In this document: positions 1-9,054 of the stretch, in pieces
How positions within the stretch are numbered: the stretch's first letter is position 1
Layout of the letters: each line of letters starts with the position of its first letter
Assembly: GCF_014695725.1 (NCBI RefSeq)
Contig: NZ_JACJOU010000013.1
Coordinates: 248,001 to 312,000, forward strand
Length of the DNA: 64,000 nucleotides
Direction: 5' to 3'
Source: Microcoleus sp. FACHB-672
Lineage (GTDB): Bacteria; Cyanobacteriota; Cyanobacteriia; Cyanobacteriales; Oscillatoriaceae
Translations under genes and position numbers: made by a program
Notes under the pieces: generated by a model
What the model saw: the letters and a program-made list of their open reading frames with translations, nothing else
Databases searched by the model: none
Told to the model about the DNA's origin: nothing

Positions 1-135
1 ACTTCACCCACGCTATAAGCTTGCAATCATATTTCTAAAAAACGTTATAGCCAAGCAATTATAAATTTTAATCTCCTTTAGTAATTATATTAAATTTCAA
101 GTTGACGGTGTAGTTAAAGACGATGTTGTCTGGTT

Positions 136-226
136 GTTTCAATCCCTGATAAAGATTCAAGTGAATTGCAAGCTGCATCAATCCCCTGTGTTTCAATCCC
201 TATCAGGGATTCAAGTGAATTGCAAG
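136..226 (-). CRISPR. Orphan pair of CRISPR-type repeats with a short spacer
   Basis: Two 37-base repeats lie at 136-172 and 190-226, separated by only 17 bases. Read on the minus strand both end in ATTGAAAC, the usual 3' tag of many cyanobacterial CRISPR repeats, and share the start CTTGCAATTCACTTGAATC. They differ only in the centre (GATAAAGAT against ATCAGGGAT on the plus strand). The spacer is about half the normal length. No further repeat and no cas gene was seen nearby. This looks like the relic of an array, or a mini-array whose spacer was cut down by deletion. Confidence 0.6.
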
Positions 227-413
227 TGCCGGATATAAGCTTAGACCCGATTTTATCCCCCCTCTCTGGCAAACACCGACCCCTCCGCGCCACCGGCTTA
301 ACCAAAAAAATCCGATTAAATCTGTTTAAATCTGTAAAAACCTTTCTCGCCTTTCCCAGTCATTCACAAAGAACTTGGCCAGAAGCATAGAGTATAGTAT
401 ACTCAACCGGCAC

Positions 414-488
414 TCATGCTAGATGCCGGCTATCACCGCCCCTACAAGCGGGAAATATCACTCAAAACTTGAGGGAAATCTAGCATGA
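414..488. repeat. Ten-base perfect inverted repeat upstream of the giant gene
   Basis: TCATGCTAGA at 414-423 is exactly mirrored by TCTAGCATGA at 479-488, with 55 bases between. A smaller hairpin (CTCAAAACTTGAG, about 461-473) sits inside. The pair ends 66 bases before the ATG at 555, so it could be an operator or a leader structure for that gene. This is inference from position only. Confidence 0.35.
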
Positions 489-554
489 TAGAAAGTGACA
501 GCCGGGGTTCCGGGAGTTTAAATCTAGCTGACGCGCGTTCTAGCCAGGGGTTCT

Positions 555-3500
555 ATGGTGAGTTCTCATCTGGATCGAATTCAAGAACTGATCGCTGATA
601 TTGACGGAGTGCTGCGGCAGCCGAGTTCGCGCTTGCCGTGGATGGGAGAAACTGCAAAAGACTCGCGTCGGGTTCTAGAGCGAACTCGCAGCTATCTGCT
701 AGAACTGCGGCAACAAATCGCTGCCAATGACTTCATGGCTCAAACCGCCATCGCACCGCCGGCAACAAACATCCAGCCGGTTCAAAGTTCCCCAACACCA
801 CAAAGCACCTCCGATCCGGTTTCCATTGAACAGGCACTACAAGCTGTTGTGCAAGACATGATGGGGTTACGCGCTAACCTTATGCAGCCCTTGCAGGCAG
901 ACGTAGAAGCCTTGCAGCGCGAACGCAACACCCTGCTGAAAGAAATCCGGCAACTGGACGCACAGCGACAGCAGCAGCACACCCTCGCCCAGCAGTCGGC
1001 TTACCAGCAGCAAATCATTTCAGAATTTTTGCAAGTGTTGATGGGGCGTGTACACGAGAGTTTGACTCAGCAAGTCAGCCAGACGCTCAATAATATCGAA
1101 CACCAGCTTTTAAATTATGAATCGGTCGCCGGCTACCAAAACCCTGCCTTAGAAGGAGCGGGTGAACCTGAGCCACGTCCCTACATCCCCGTATGGGACC
1201 CATCCGCCGCATACCGGCAAGTTTCTGCCGCACCCCTTCACCCACGCCAACGCCTAGAGCAAATGCAGGCGCTCCAGCAAAAAAGCGACGAGCTATTAAT
1301 GACGCTTGATTCTACTATCAGTGTCGTCTTTGAAGCCCTGCTGCGGAATGTTCACGGCTATGAAGAGTCTTTGTCCACCGGACTGGAAAAGATGCACAAC
1401 TTGGGGCAGCAGGGTGAAACCATGTTTACTCACTTGGTTAATCACCTGGCGCTAAAGTTAGGACAAGAAGCAGCCGGCTTTTTGCAATCACCAACGCCGG
1501 TAGCGAATCTAGAACCGGCATCGGGCGAAATTCCCTCCCCAACAGCTTCACAAGCGAAATTGCCGGCCAGCGAGGCTAAGAAAAAGCGCGAGCTGTCTCC
1601 ACCACCGGCACAAGCAAAAGCAACTGAAGCACAAGCCCAGACTAAAGCAAAACGACGTAGCGTTGAATCCACCGCAACACCGGCACAGAAAGGGGGCAAA
1701 AGCGGACAAGATCAAAACCCTGCAGGGGGAAGTCAAGGATCGGTTGAGCGGGAAAGCCCAGTAGAGTTAGAGTCGGCAGCCCTCTCTTTTGTAGAACCAG
1801 CGCCCAGCGTCCCAGACAATCAGGCAGTTATCGAAGAATTGCTGATGGATTTGGAAGTGGGATCTGCCAACTCCACCCAGTCACTCGATGCCCTCTTACC
1901 GACAACAGCAATTAATTCTGAAGCTACAGAAACAGAGCAAGAAGATTTTGATGCTTGGGTGGATCTGTTGGGCGCAGAATGGCAACAAGAAACAGCCGCG
2001 CCCACCCCTGAAACTTCCCCAACAGAAGCTGGGTTAACTGCTGGGGAAGTTTCAGCCGGCATGGAGCAACAGCTCAACGATCTGTATGACAATTTATTTG
2101 GGGTTGATGAAGAAGCAGTGCCGGCCCAATCGGCAGAGGCAGCCCCAGCCCCGTCAGAAAGTGCCGGCTTAAATTTATTTGAAGAAGCATTGTTTGAAGG
2201 CTTTACAGAAACGGCTGAGGGAAGCATTGAGACATCCTTACCCGCTCAAGCCACCGAGCCGGCAGCGCAGTCACTGGAAGAATTTCTATTTTTTGAGGAC
2301 GAACCGGCAGCGGATCAAAGCCCTGAGAATCTTGAAGATTTATTTGAAGAAAAACCAGCAGAGGTCAATCTCAACACCTCACAAGTTGTTGCCGGATCGG
2401 CATCTGTGACGGAGGTTGCTGCAAATGGGGCAGACAATTCAGATGTGAAGGAAACGCCCTCGGACTTATTCCCAGAACCGGCAGCCCCCTTAGCCGCTAA
2501 ACAACCCCCAGATACAACACCTCGCAAAGCTAAAAAAGAGCCGGCAGCGCAAACCAGTGACGAACCCGACGCTTTAAGTCTTTTTGATGACTGGGCGGCA
2601 GACAGCTACATCCCAGCCTCGCCCGATGAAAATCTGCTGCCAACTTCTATAGAGGAAGAAGATCCAGATCGTGATCTTGCCGTCAAGATCACAACTCTAC
2701 AGCAACTCCAGAATGATCTTTTCAGCCTGGAAGGTTTTGACGATTTTAGTGCCGAGGCGCTTGATGTGCCGGCAGATTTAGACGTGGCTGTGAATGAGCG
2801 GACATCTGAGAAAGCAGGATCGCCCCTCGAACCGACACCCACGCCCCCGGAACGCCTGCCCCAACAAAATTGGGAAAGCACCACCCTTGGGCAGTGGGCG
2901 GAAGAAATAGAAGTTTCCCAAGCGCCGGCACCGACAAGCAGCCCAAATTTAGGGGCATCACCGGATGAGCTGAGTGTTTCGGACTTGGCAGCAACACCTG
3001 AAGAAGAAGCACTTTTAGCGAGTGTAGATGATTGGTTTGCCGAGTTGGCCGGTGAGAGCGAGGCTCTACCGGCAGACTGGCCAAACTCTAATCCTCCCCT
3101 AGCGCCCAGAAACACGCCAAACATGACCCTGGAAGAGGCTTTTGCCAGCATGAGTTCGGCAACCGCCTCGCCGGCACCCCAAGATTTATTTGAGTCTACC
3201 GATAGCACCCCAAAGGCAATCAGCAGCGCAGCGTCTGCTGAGGATGCCGGCAGCTCAACTCTTGACGATTTGTTTGCCAGCATGACTGAGGAACCCTCGG
3301 CACCCGTTCAGGGAGAGGCACCCGATTTATTTGAGCCACAAAATTGGAATCCCGCTCCCACCGGCACCGTTTCCCCCGACGACATGGGCACCTCAACCCT
3401 GGATGATCTGTTTGCCAGCTTGAGTGAGGATTTTCCGGTGTCCTCAGAGCCGAGTGTCACGGAGACGGAAGCATTCCCGACGCAGGATCTAGGCACCACA

Positions 3501-5627
3501 ACCCTTGACAATCTGTTGACAAGTCCCTCTGAAGATTTCCCACCGTCCCGTGAGTCTGAGAAACCACGCCCAGTAGGCAGTTTGACAGATATGCTGGCGG
3601 ATGAAGCCCTGCCACCTGTGGAACCGGCCCCCCCAGATTCCAGCAGTGAAAAAAAAAAGGATTTAAAGCCGGCAAACCTCCTGCAAGTCTTTGAGTTTGC
3701 CCCGCCTGAACCGGCTGGCATTGCAGAAAATCGGCTTGCTGAAACGCAGGAAGTAATTCAACCCGTTGCAAAAGCGCAACCGCCGGCGATTGTGCTTGAA
3801 GAGGAGCCAGGGGAAAAAATCTGGTATCTTGGCATTGATTTTGGCTCAACAGGACTATCGGCAGCGCTGCTGAACCGTCAAAGCTGTGAAGTTTATCCGG
3901 TTTACTGGATGGCAACGGAACCAGCCGAATCTGGAGTGCCGGTGGAACGTTTGTTTCGCTTATCCACGGCTGTCAGCCGGCCAGATATGAGTGCTGAGTG
4001 GGCTGTGGCAACTGAGAACAGCACGGGGATGCAGCTAGAGGACTTTAAGCCTTTTTTGAAGCTAGGCATGACCGGCACAAAAATTGACCAAGACGCCCTG
4101 AGTCACTCAGCGCTGCCGTGGGAGCCGGTTCTACAGTGGTCTGCCGGCGAAGAAATTCCTCTAAGCTGGCTGCAACAAGCGCTGGCAGCGCTGCTGGCAA
4201 CGCTTAATCCCCTCAAGAATCCTCCAGAAACTGGTTTATTAACGGGTGCTGCCGGTCTGGAGTCGGCAACGTTTCAGTCGGCGCTGACTCAGTTGGCGGG
4301 GGTGTTTTTAAATCAGCCGGCGCAGTGGCCCGATAGCTACAGTTTTAATTTACGAGAGGCTGTGCTGGGTGCTGGGTTGGTGCGTCGCGCAGAGCAAGTT
4401 GTTGTGGTTGAGGATGCGATCGCAACGGTGCTGTCGGTTGTGCGGGGCGCTGCCGGTGAAACGTTAAGCGTGCCCAGCAGTGTTTCTCAAAAACTTGATC
4501 TGTTTAATGCGGACTCGTTGGGAGAGACGCTGATTTTAAGTGCCGGTGCGGTGACATCGGAATTGGCGCTGGTCAATTTGCCGGCCAATCTGCAAGATTT
4601 AACCTACAGTGACTTTAACTTTCTCAGTTGTCCTTATGCCGGTGATGCAATTGACCAAGATATTATTTGCCAATTGCTATTAAAAAGTGAACCGAGGGGC
4701 AAAACAGCTTTTACGTTTCCCGCTTTACAAGATTTACCCCAAGCCGGTCAGCCGGATCTGCACAAACGCTATCAATTGCAGCAGCTTTTGCACGGTTCAG
4801 CGGAGGGAAAGGCGCTTTTAGAAGCGGCGAAGCATTTGAAAGTGATTTTGCAACACCAAGATCGCTTTAATCTGGAGCTTGGAAACCAGCGCTGGACTTG
4901 CACTCGCAAGGAATTGGAAAGCCGCGTGTTTGTTCCGTTTGTTCAGCGCTTGAATCGAGAGCTGAATGTCCTGCTGAGCCAGACCGGCATTCAGCCGGTG
5001 GCCATCGACCAAGCGATTTGTACGGGTGCCACGGCTTCTCTGCCGGCGATCGCTCGCTGGTTACGGCAAAAACTTCCGAATGCCACGATTATTCAAGATA
5101 CTTATCAAGATCGCCGTCCGCCGGCTTGCAGTCGCATCGCCTGCGGTTTGGCTGCGTTGCCTCTCCACCCTCAAGTTTTTGATATCCACCGGCAGCAGTA
5201 TAGCGATTTCTTTTTACTAAGAGAACTTCTGAGTGCGTTTCCGAACTCTGCCTGTAATGTTGCGGAGATTGTGCGGTTACTCGAACGCAGAGGAATTAAT
5301 ACTCGTGCTTGTCAGGCGCGTATTTTTACGATCCTTGAGGGTGCGCTGCCTGCCGGTTTATTGCCAAGTGAGATCGATGCAGTGCTGCTGAATGAGGAGT
5401 GCCGGCAAGATCCTGATTTCCTCGGACTTAATGCCGCTCCCCTTTTCTATAAGGAAGATAATCAAACTTATCGTCCGAACCCTCAGCAATTTCAACGACT
5501 GCGAACCTATTTCAATCAGTTGGTGGCCGGCACCTATCAGCAATTAGAGGAGCCATTTACGGTGGATTTGGGGCAGCGTTTCCAAAAATCTGCATCGCTG
5601 TTGGACGTAAGTGCTCAAGACTGGTGA
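555..5627 (+). CDS. Giant acidic protein with C-terminal actin/Hsp70-fold ATPase-like domain
   Basis: This protein has 1690 residues and no named homologue that I recognise. Residues 1 to about 320 are Gln-rich and look helical or coiled-coil. Residues of about 320-1080 are low-complexity, acidic and rich in Ala, Pro and Ser, with many copies of a short motif of the form D/E-x-L-F, including near-repeats such as STLDDLFASM. From about 1090 the sequence becomes globular: GIDFGSTG at 1093-1100 matches the phosphate-1 loop of the actin/Hsp70/sugar-kinase superfamily, and CTGATASLPAIA near 1490 resembles the adenosine loop. About 130 mostly helical residues follow. No signal peptide or membrane segment is seen, so it should be cytoplasmic. 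ATP binding is inferred from the fold motifs. The ATG at 555 follows a weak AGGGG. The gene appears monocistronic and a hairpin terminator follows it. It could be a chaperone, a filament-forming protein or a scaffold. Confidence 0.75.
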   Translation: MVSSHLDRIQELIADIDGVLRQPSSRLPWMGETAKDSRRVLERTRSYLLELRQQIAANDFMAQTAIAPPATNIQPVQSSPTPQSTSDPVSIEQALQAVVQDMMGLRANLMQPLQADVEALQRERNTLLKEIRQLDAQRQQQHTLAQQSAYQQQIISEFLQVLMGRVHESLTQQVSQTLNNIEHQLLNYESVAGYQNPALEGAGEPEPRPYIPVWDPSAAYRQVSAAPLHPRQRLEQMQALQQKSDELLMTLDSTISVVFEALLRNVHGYEESLSTGLEKMHNLGQQGETMFTHLVNHLALKLGQEAAGFLQSPTPVANLEPASGEIPSPTASQAKLPASEAKKKRELSPPPAQAKATEAQAQTKAKRRSVESTATPAQKGGKSGQDQNPAGGSQGSVERESPVELESAALSFVEPAPSVPDNQAVIEELLMDLEVGSANSTQSLDALLPTTAINSEATETEQEDFDAWVDLLGAEWQQETAAPTPETSPTEAGLTAGEVSAGMEQQLNDLYDNLFGVDEEAVPAQSAEAAPAPSESAGLNLFEEALFEGFTETAEGSIETSLPAQATEPAAQSLEEFLFFEDEPAADQSPENLEDLFEEKPAEVNLNTSQVVAGSASVTEVAANGADNSDVKETPSDLFPEPAAPLAAKQPPDTTPRKAKKEPAAQTSDEPDALSLFDDWAADSYIPASPDENLLPTSIEEEDPDRDLAVKITTLQQLQNDLFSLEGFDDFSAEALDVPADLDVAVNERTSEKAGSPLEPTPTPPERLPQQNWESTTLGQWAEEIEVSQAPAPTSSPNLGASPDELSVSDLAATPEEEALLASVDDWFAELAGESEALPADWPNSNPPLAPRNTPNMTLEEAFASMSSATASPAPQDLFESTDSTPKAISSAASAEDAGSSTLDDLFASMTEEPSAPVQGEAPDLFEPQNWNPAPTGTVSPDDMGTSTLDDLFASLSEDFPVSSEPSVTETEAFPTQDLGTTTLDNLLTSPSEDFPPSRESEKPRPVGSLTDMLADEALPPVEPAPPDSSSEKKKDLKPANLLQVFEFAPPEPAGIAENRLAETQEVIQPVAKAQPPAIVLEEEPGEKIWYLGIDFGSTGLSAALLNRQSCEVYPVYWMATEPAESGVPVERLFRLSTAVSRPDMSAEWAVATENSTGMQLEDFKPFLKLGMTGTKIDQDALSHSALPWEPVLQWSAGEEIPLSWLQQALAALLATLNPLKNPPETGLLTGAAGLESATFQSALTQLAGVFLNQPAQWPDSYSFNLREAVLGAGLVRRAEQVVVVEDAIATVLSVVRGAAGETLSVPSSVSQKLDLFNADSLGETLILSAGAVTSELALVNLPANLQDLTYSDFNFLSCPYAGDAIDQDIICQLLLKSEPRGKTAFTFPALQDLPQAGQPDLHKRYQLQQLLHGSAEGKALLEAAKHLKVILQHQDRFNLELGNQRWTCTRKELESRVFVPFVQRLNRELNVLLSQTGIQPVAIDQAICTGATASLPAIARWLRQKLPNATIIQDTYQDRRPPACSRIACGLAALPLHPQVFDIHRQQYSDFFLLRELLSAFPNSACNVAEIVRLLERRGINTRACQARIFTILEGALPAGLLPSEIDAVLLNEECRQDPDFLGLNAAPLFYKEDNQTYRPNPQQFQRLRTYFNQLVAGTYQQLEEPFTVDLGQRFQKSASLLDVSAQDW

Positions 5628-5650
5628 GCTGTTACCGCCGGCTATAGGGA

Positions 5651-5680
5651 CGGGGTTGTCTCAACCCCGCTCAATTTTTC
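5651..5680 (+). terminator. Rho-independent terminator after the giant gene
   Basis: CGGGGTTG (5651-5658) and CAACCCCG (5662-5669) form a perfect 8-bp stem with a TCT loop. They are followed by CTCAATTTTTC, 23 bases after the stop codon. Confidence 0.7.
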
Positions 5681-5824
5681 TCATAACTAGCATCAAATCT
5701 GATTGATTAGAACTGATTCATCAGAAACCGCAGGCTTCCTTGACAAGAATCTTGAAAGTTTTGCTCAACGGTTAAAAACCCGATTTACCCGCAAAATCAG
5801 CTTTTTTTGCCCCTGAACCCTCAC

Positions 5825-5856
5825 CCCCTCACCCTATAACCCCCTCACCCTATAAC
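5825..5856. repeat. Tandem 16-base repeat, two copies
   Basis: CCCCTCACCCTATAAC occurs twice head to tail (5825-5840 and 5841-5856), inside a C-rich stretch of the 5628-6229 spacer. The rest of the spacer holds the terminator and nothing else I recognise. A short minus-strand reading frame over 5834-6025 looks like translated repeat. Confidence 0.6.
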
Positions 5857-6229
5857 CCTTTTTATTCTTAAAGGAGGAGGGAGTAATTGGCAATTTGGCA
5901 ACAACAGGATTTGCTAGTTCCTGTAGGATAATCCTCAATCGTTCAGAAAAGAACCCAAGCGGAAAACTAACCTCTTTACTCCGACTTCTTTCCGGTAATT
6001 TCCTGAATTTCTTAGAGAAAAACATGAGAACTTTACAAAACCGTTGCTAATTCAAAGATTTCGTAAATCTCAGTATTTATCACAGGGATTTTATCTTGGA
6101 AGTCCCTTAATATATAGCCTAAGAACACCTGATTTCTATACAAGTTGTAGCCCAGCCGTGATTACTACTTCTAATTTCTCCACTTCCCTATCGAGCCATC
6201 CGTCTAGGTGTAACTCTACGAATGAGCTG

Positions 6230-6856
6230 ATGTCGTATGAGCAAGAGTTGCATCCATCCGTAACGAATAAAGCCAAACGCCTGCTTGATATTTTGGGGGC
6301 TTTAGTTGGTTTAGCAATCGCTATTGTCTTTGCCATTCCAGTTGCATTTTTAATGCAGCTAGACAATCCAGGCCCGATACTTTACAGCCAAATTCGTTGC
6401 GGTTATAAAGGGAAAAAATTCCGAATTTGGAAGTTTCGTTCAATGGTTGTAGGAGCAGATCGGCTCAAGCATTTAGTGAATAACGAAGCGAATGGGCATA
6501 TTTTTAAAAATGAGAATGACCCCCGCATCACCCATGTGGGCCGGTTCCTCAGACGTACTAGCTTAGATGAGCTACCGCAATTCTGGAACGTTTTGATCGG
6601 TGATATGAGTTTGGTAGGAACTAGACCCCCGACTCCCGACGAAGTTGAGCGGTATGAAAGCCATCACTGGCAACGCCTGAATGTTAAACCTGGTATAACC
6701 GGCGAATGGCAAGCGAACGGTCGCTCCTGTGTCAAAGATTTTGAAGAGATTGTTCGGATGGATCTGAATTACCAACGGAAGTGGTCAATTGTTTATGACA
6801 TCAACTTGATATTAAAGACAATTGCAGTTGTTTTGAATAAGAGTGGCGCTTGCTAA
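6230..6856 (+). CDS. Bacterial sugar transferase (PglC/WcaJ-type phosphoglycosyl transferase)
   Basis: Members of this family move a sugar-1-phosphate from a nucleotide sugar to undecaprenyl phosphate at the inner membrane, the first step of exopolysaccharide or O-antigen synthesis. One hydrophobic segment (residues of about 18-42, the re-entrant anchor) is followed by DNPGPILYSQ, KFRSM, the DE dyad in SLDELPQ and GDMSLVGTRPP, all family hallmarks. It is the short form, without the N-terminal multi-helix domain of WcaJ. I chose the ATG at 6230 (208 residues). An in-frame TTG at 6044 would add 62 residues that do not look like this family. No other polysaccharide gene is adjacent; the glycan cluster lies 30 kb away. 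Confidence 0.88.
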   Translation: MSYEQELHPSVTNKAKRLLDILGALVGLAIAIVFAIPVAFLMQLDNPGPILYSQIRCGYKGKKFRIWKFRSMVVGADRLKHLVNNEANGHIFKNENDPRITHVGRFLRRTSLDELPQFWNVLIGDMSLVGTRPPTPDEVERYESHHWQRLNVKPGITGEWQANGRSCVKDFEEIVRMDLNYQRKWSIVYDINLILKTIAVVLNKSGAC

Positions 6857-6900
6857 GCACAGCAAAGAGTAATCGCAAGGCTTGTATATAGTTCTCGTTT

Positions 6901-6924
6901 AACCTGCGCTTGCAGGTTTTTTTA
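6901..6924 (+). terminator. Rho-independent terminator after the sugar transferase
   Basis: AACCTGC (6901-6907) pairs with GCAGGTT (6912-6918) around a GCTT loop, and is directly followed by TTTTT. It lies 45 bases after the stop. Confidence 0.75.
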
Positions 6925-7083
6925 TTAAGTGCTGAGTTGTCAGTAAAAGTCTATTTGGGATGCTTTTGTATAAAAGTATTGGGCGGGCAGGAAGCTTTCT
7001 TCTCAAACTTTTACCAGCATCTCTAAAATTTAAACTCCAAAATTGATATAAGCTGGTAGCCAGTCGCCGTGTTTTAAAAATTA

Positions 7084-7626
7084 ATGACGCTTGCTAGCTG
7101 GATTACTTTATCTCGTCTTTTAGGAGTTCCCTTTCTCCTTTATTTGCTGCACAACCCAACGCCAGCACACCGATGGATTGCTTTAACCATTTTTCTGGTG
7201 GCTGCCGGCACAGATTGGCTAGATGGGTATGTCGCTCGAAAATTCAACCAAATTACTGATCTGGGTAAGTTTCTTGATCCCTTGGTGGATAAGTTGCTTG
7301 TACTTGCGCCTTTGCTGGCATTTATAGAACTTAATTGGGTGCCGGCATGGGGCGTATTTTTAATTTTGGCGCGGGAATTAACGATAGCCGGTTGGCGGGT
7401 TAATCAAAAAACGATTGCCGGTGCCAATATTTGGGGCAAGCTCAAAACTGTGAGCCAAATTCTGGCAATCGCGCTTTTGCTTGCACCAACGCCTGATAGC
7501 TGGAAAACCCCTAACCTCATTGCTTTTTGGGTTTCCGTCGCTTTCACTTTAATTTCTGGCGCGATTTATTTGTTCCCCCCAAAAAGCAATCAGCCATCTG
7601 CTGCCGGCAGTACCTTAGACAGCTGA
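7084..7626 (+). CDS. pgsA: CDP-diacylglycerol--glycerol-3-phosphate 3-phosphatidyltransferase
   Basis: This is the committed step of phosphatidylglycerol synthesis: it makes phosphatidylglycerol phosphate from CDP-diacylglycerol and glycerol-3-phosphate in the membrane. Phosphatidylglycerol is essential for cyanobacterial photosystems. The CDP-alcohol phosphatidyltransferase signature is complete: D44, D47-G48, A51-R52, G61, D65, D69. The protein has 180 residues, the usual length, and is strongly hydrophobic with several membrane helices. The ATG at 7084 has no clear Shine-Dalgarno sequence. It converges with the membrane-protein gene ending at 7696, and a weak AAAGATT/AATCTTT hairpin lies between them at 7679-7694. 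Confidence 0.93.
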   Translation: MTLASWITLSRLLGVPFLLYLLHNPTPAHRWIALTIFLVAAGTDWLDGYVARKFNQITDLGKFLDPLVDKLLVLAPLLAFIELNWVPAWGVFLILARELTIAGWRVNQKTIAGANIWGKLKTVSQILAIALLLAPTPDSWKTPNLIAFWVSVAFTLISGAIYLFPPKSNQPSAAGSTLDS

Positions 7627-7695
7627 TGACTGATTGCTGATGCAAATTTCTGACTGTGTAGTTGTGTCGATTGAAACTAAAGATTTTAATCTTTG

Positions 7696-8310
7696 TTAGA
7701 CGGCACGCACGCCCGGTTTTCTCGCTCCCACAGAAGCGCCAATCATTGAGGCGACTAACCCTAACAAAGAGCCGAAGATGAAGGACCAAGCTGCTTTGGC
7801 TGTGTTACCGGCAATGTTGCGAGCTTCAGCGTTGTTGATATTGGGGGCGTTGTTGGGTACGTTAGCACCACCGGACTGTTGCGCCTGGTTAATGATTTCT
7901 CCAGCATTCGAGGCGACAACGCCGAAGGTTCCCGATACTCCACTCGCCAGCAACCAAGAACTGATTGCTAAAGTGGTTGCCCAAAGAATGGCACCATTTA
8001 ACAGAGCGGTTTTACTGTTCATCGGGCCACAAGTGCGGGCCATCACCCAACCGCCAAGAAATAAAGCAATCAGCAAACTGATGATTGCCCAAATGCCCAC
8101 GCCCAAGGCAGCATCACCGGCATCCGCTCCAGACGCGCCGGCACCCAGCCCAATTGCAGCGCCTAAAGCACTTAAAACCAGTTGGGTGCTAATCGCAATG
8201 ACAATTCCCGCAAAGATCGGACCCCATCTGACGCGATCGTGGTAGTCAACGACCGGATTTACAACAACAGATTCACCTACTCTATTTTCTGTGCGCTCTG
8301 AGTATGACAT
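7696..8310 (-). CDS. Four-helix membrane protein of unknown function
   Basis: The protein has 204 residues with a short polar N-terminus. The sequence RVRWGPIFAGIV leads into the first of four hydrophobic segments (residues of about 30-60, 75-100, 110-132 and 180-200), each rich in Gly and Ala. Proteins of this appearance are often annotated as PhnA-like or stress-associated membrane proteins; I do not recognise a defined activity. I chose the ATG at 8310 because MSYSERTENR begins a normal cytoplasmic tail. An upstream start at 8355 would add 15 unlikely residues. It is transcribed away from the PRC-barrel/DUF2382 gene at 9055 and shares a 744-base upstream region with it, which suggests joint stress control. 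Confidence 0.7.
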   Translation of the reverse strand: MSYSERTENRVGESVVVNPVVDYHDRVRWGPIFAGIVIAISTQLVLSALGAAIGLGAGASGADAGDAALGVGIWAIISLLIALFLGGWVMARTCGPMNSKTALLNGAILWATTLAISSWLLASGVSGTFGVVASNAGEIINQAQQSGGANVPNNAPNINNAEARNIAGNTAKAAWSFIFGSLLGLVASMIGASVGARKPGVRAV

Positions 8311-9054
8311 AAACTCTTTACCCCATTTCACTACTGCTATATTGTCTATTTCCAATTAGAGCAATCTTATTGGATACTTAATTTTAGGTATAATTTCAGT
8401 CTGGTATATCTATCGCTAGATAGAAGAAGAAGTTGAACAGCCTGCCTATCTAAGGGCGCTTTCTTCAATCAAATATCTACCGTTAGATAGACTTATATTG
8501 GAGTTTTGTATTGAATTCTTGCGGAGTTATTGATACAAAGCTTATTGAATTAATGAAATTTACGCTACGCTTATGCCCGAATCCTTTCTCAAAGATTTTT
8601 AATTAAAAACTCAAAGCTACCTTGGCGAGATTTAAGCATTTCTGAGCAAAATAGCAATCAGTCAAAGTATAAAGCCGTTAATTTGAAAGACTTTTCAATA
8701 GCAATTTAGCGCTTTGAACGATTGAGCAGTGAATCTTTTTAATGTTTCTGTATCTGAATTTGTGCCTTGTCGACAAAAAAAGTGTTTGAGATGTGTTCTT
8801 TTATCGGCTCAGGGAAAAATTGCCAGCTAGGATATAAGAGAAAGCTTTTACATAATTGAAGGTCTGTTCATCTATCAACTTTAAGCAGAGAAGTCAATCT
8901 ATCACAAGATTGAAAATAATTTATAAAATTTTTTCTTCACTGTTCTTATTATTTCACCGGCACTGATGAATCAGCCCTAAGAAGGAAGGCTCATGAGGGA
9001 GAGCCAGATAAATTAAGTGCAGAGGTTAAAGCATAAAAAGAGGAAGATAAGAGA
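8311..9054. promoter_or_regulatory. Divergent spacer with two near-identical palindromic elements
   Basis: This AT-rich region separates the membrane-protein gene from the PRC-barrel/DUF2382 gene. Two 18-base elements with dyad symmetry lie at 8406-8423 (ATATCTATCGCTAGATAG) and 8473-8490 (ATATCTACCGTTAGATAG), differing at two positions and 67 bases apart. They could be regulator binding sites. I see no RNA gene or convincing reading frame in the rest. Confidence 0.4.

Noticed and set aside
114-390. Short frames on both strands over the CRISPR-type repeats
   Set aside because: They translate the repeats themselves and have no start signals.
2606-3283. Long open frame on the minus strand inside the giant gene
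   Set aside because: It is the shadow of the Ala/Pro/Glu-rich region: the composition is Ser/Ala low complexity and there is no ribosome site.
5834-6025. 63-codon minus-strand frame before the sugar transferase
   Set aside because: It is read through C-rich tandem repeats, and no family is recognised.
6044-6229. N-terminal extension of the sugar transferase from a TTG
   Set aside because: The residues do not resemble the family, which begins close to the membrane anchor. The ATG at 6230 fits better.
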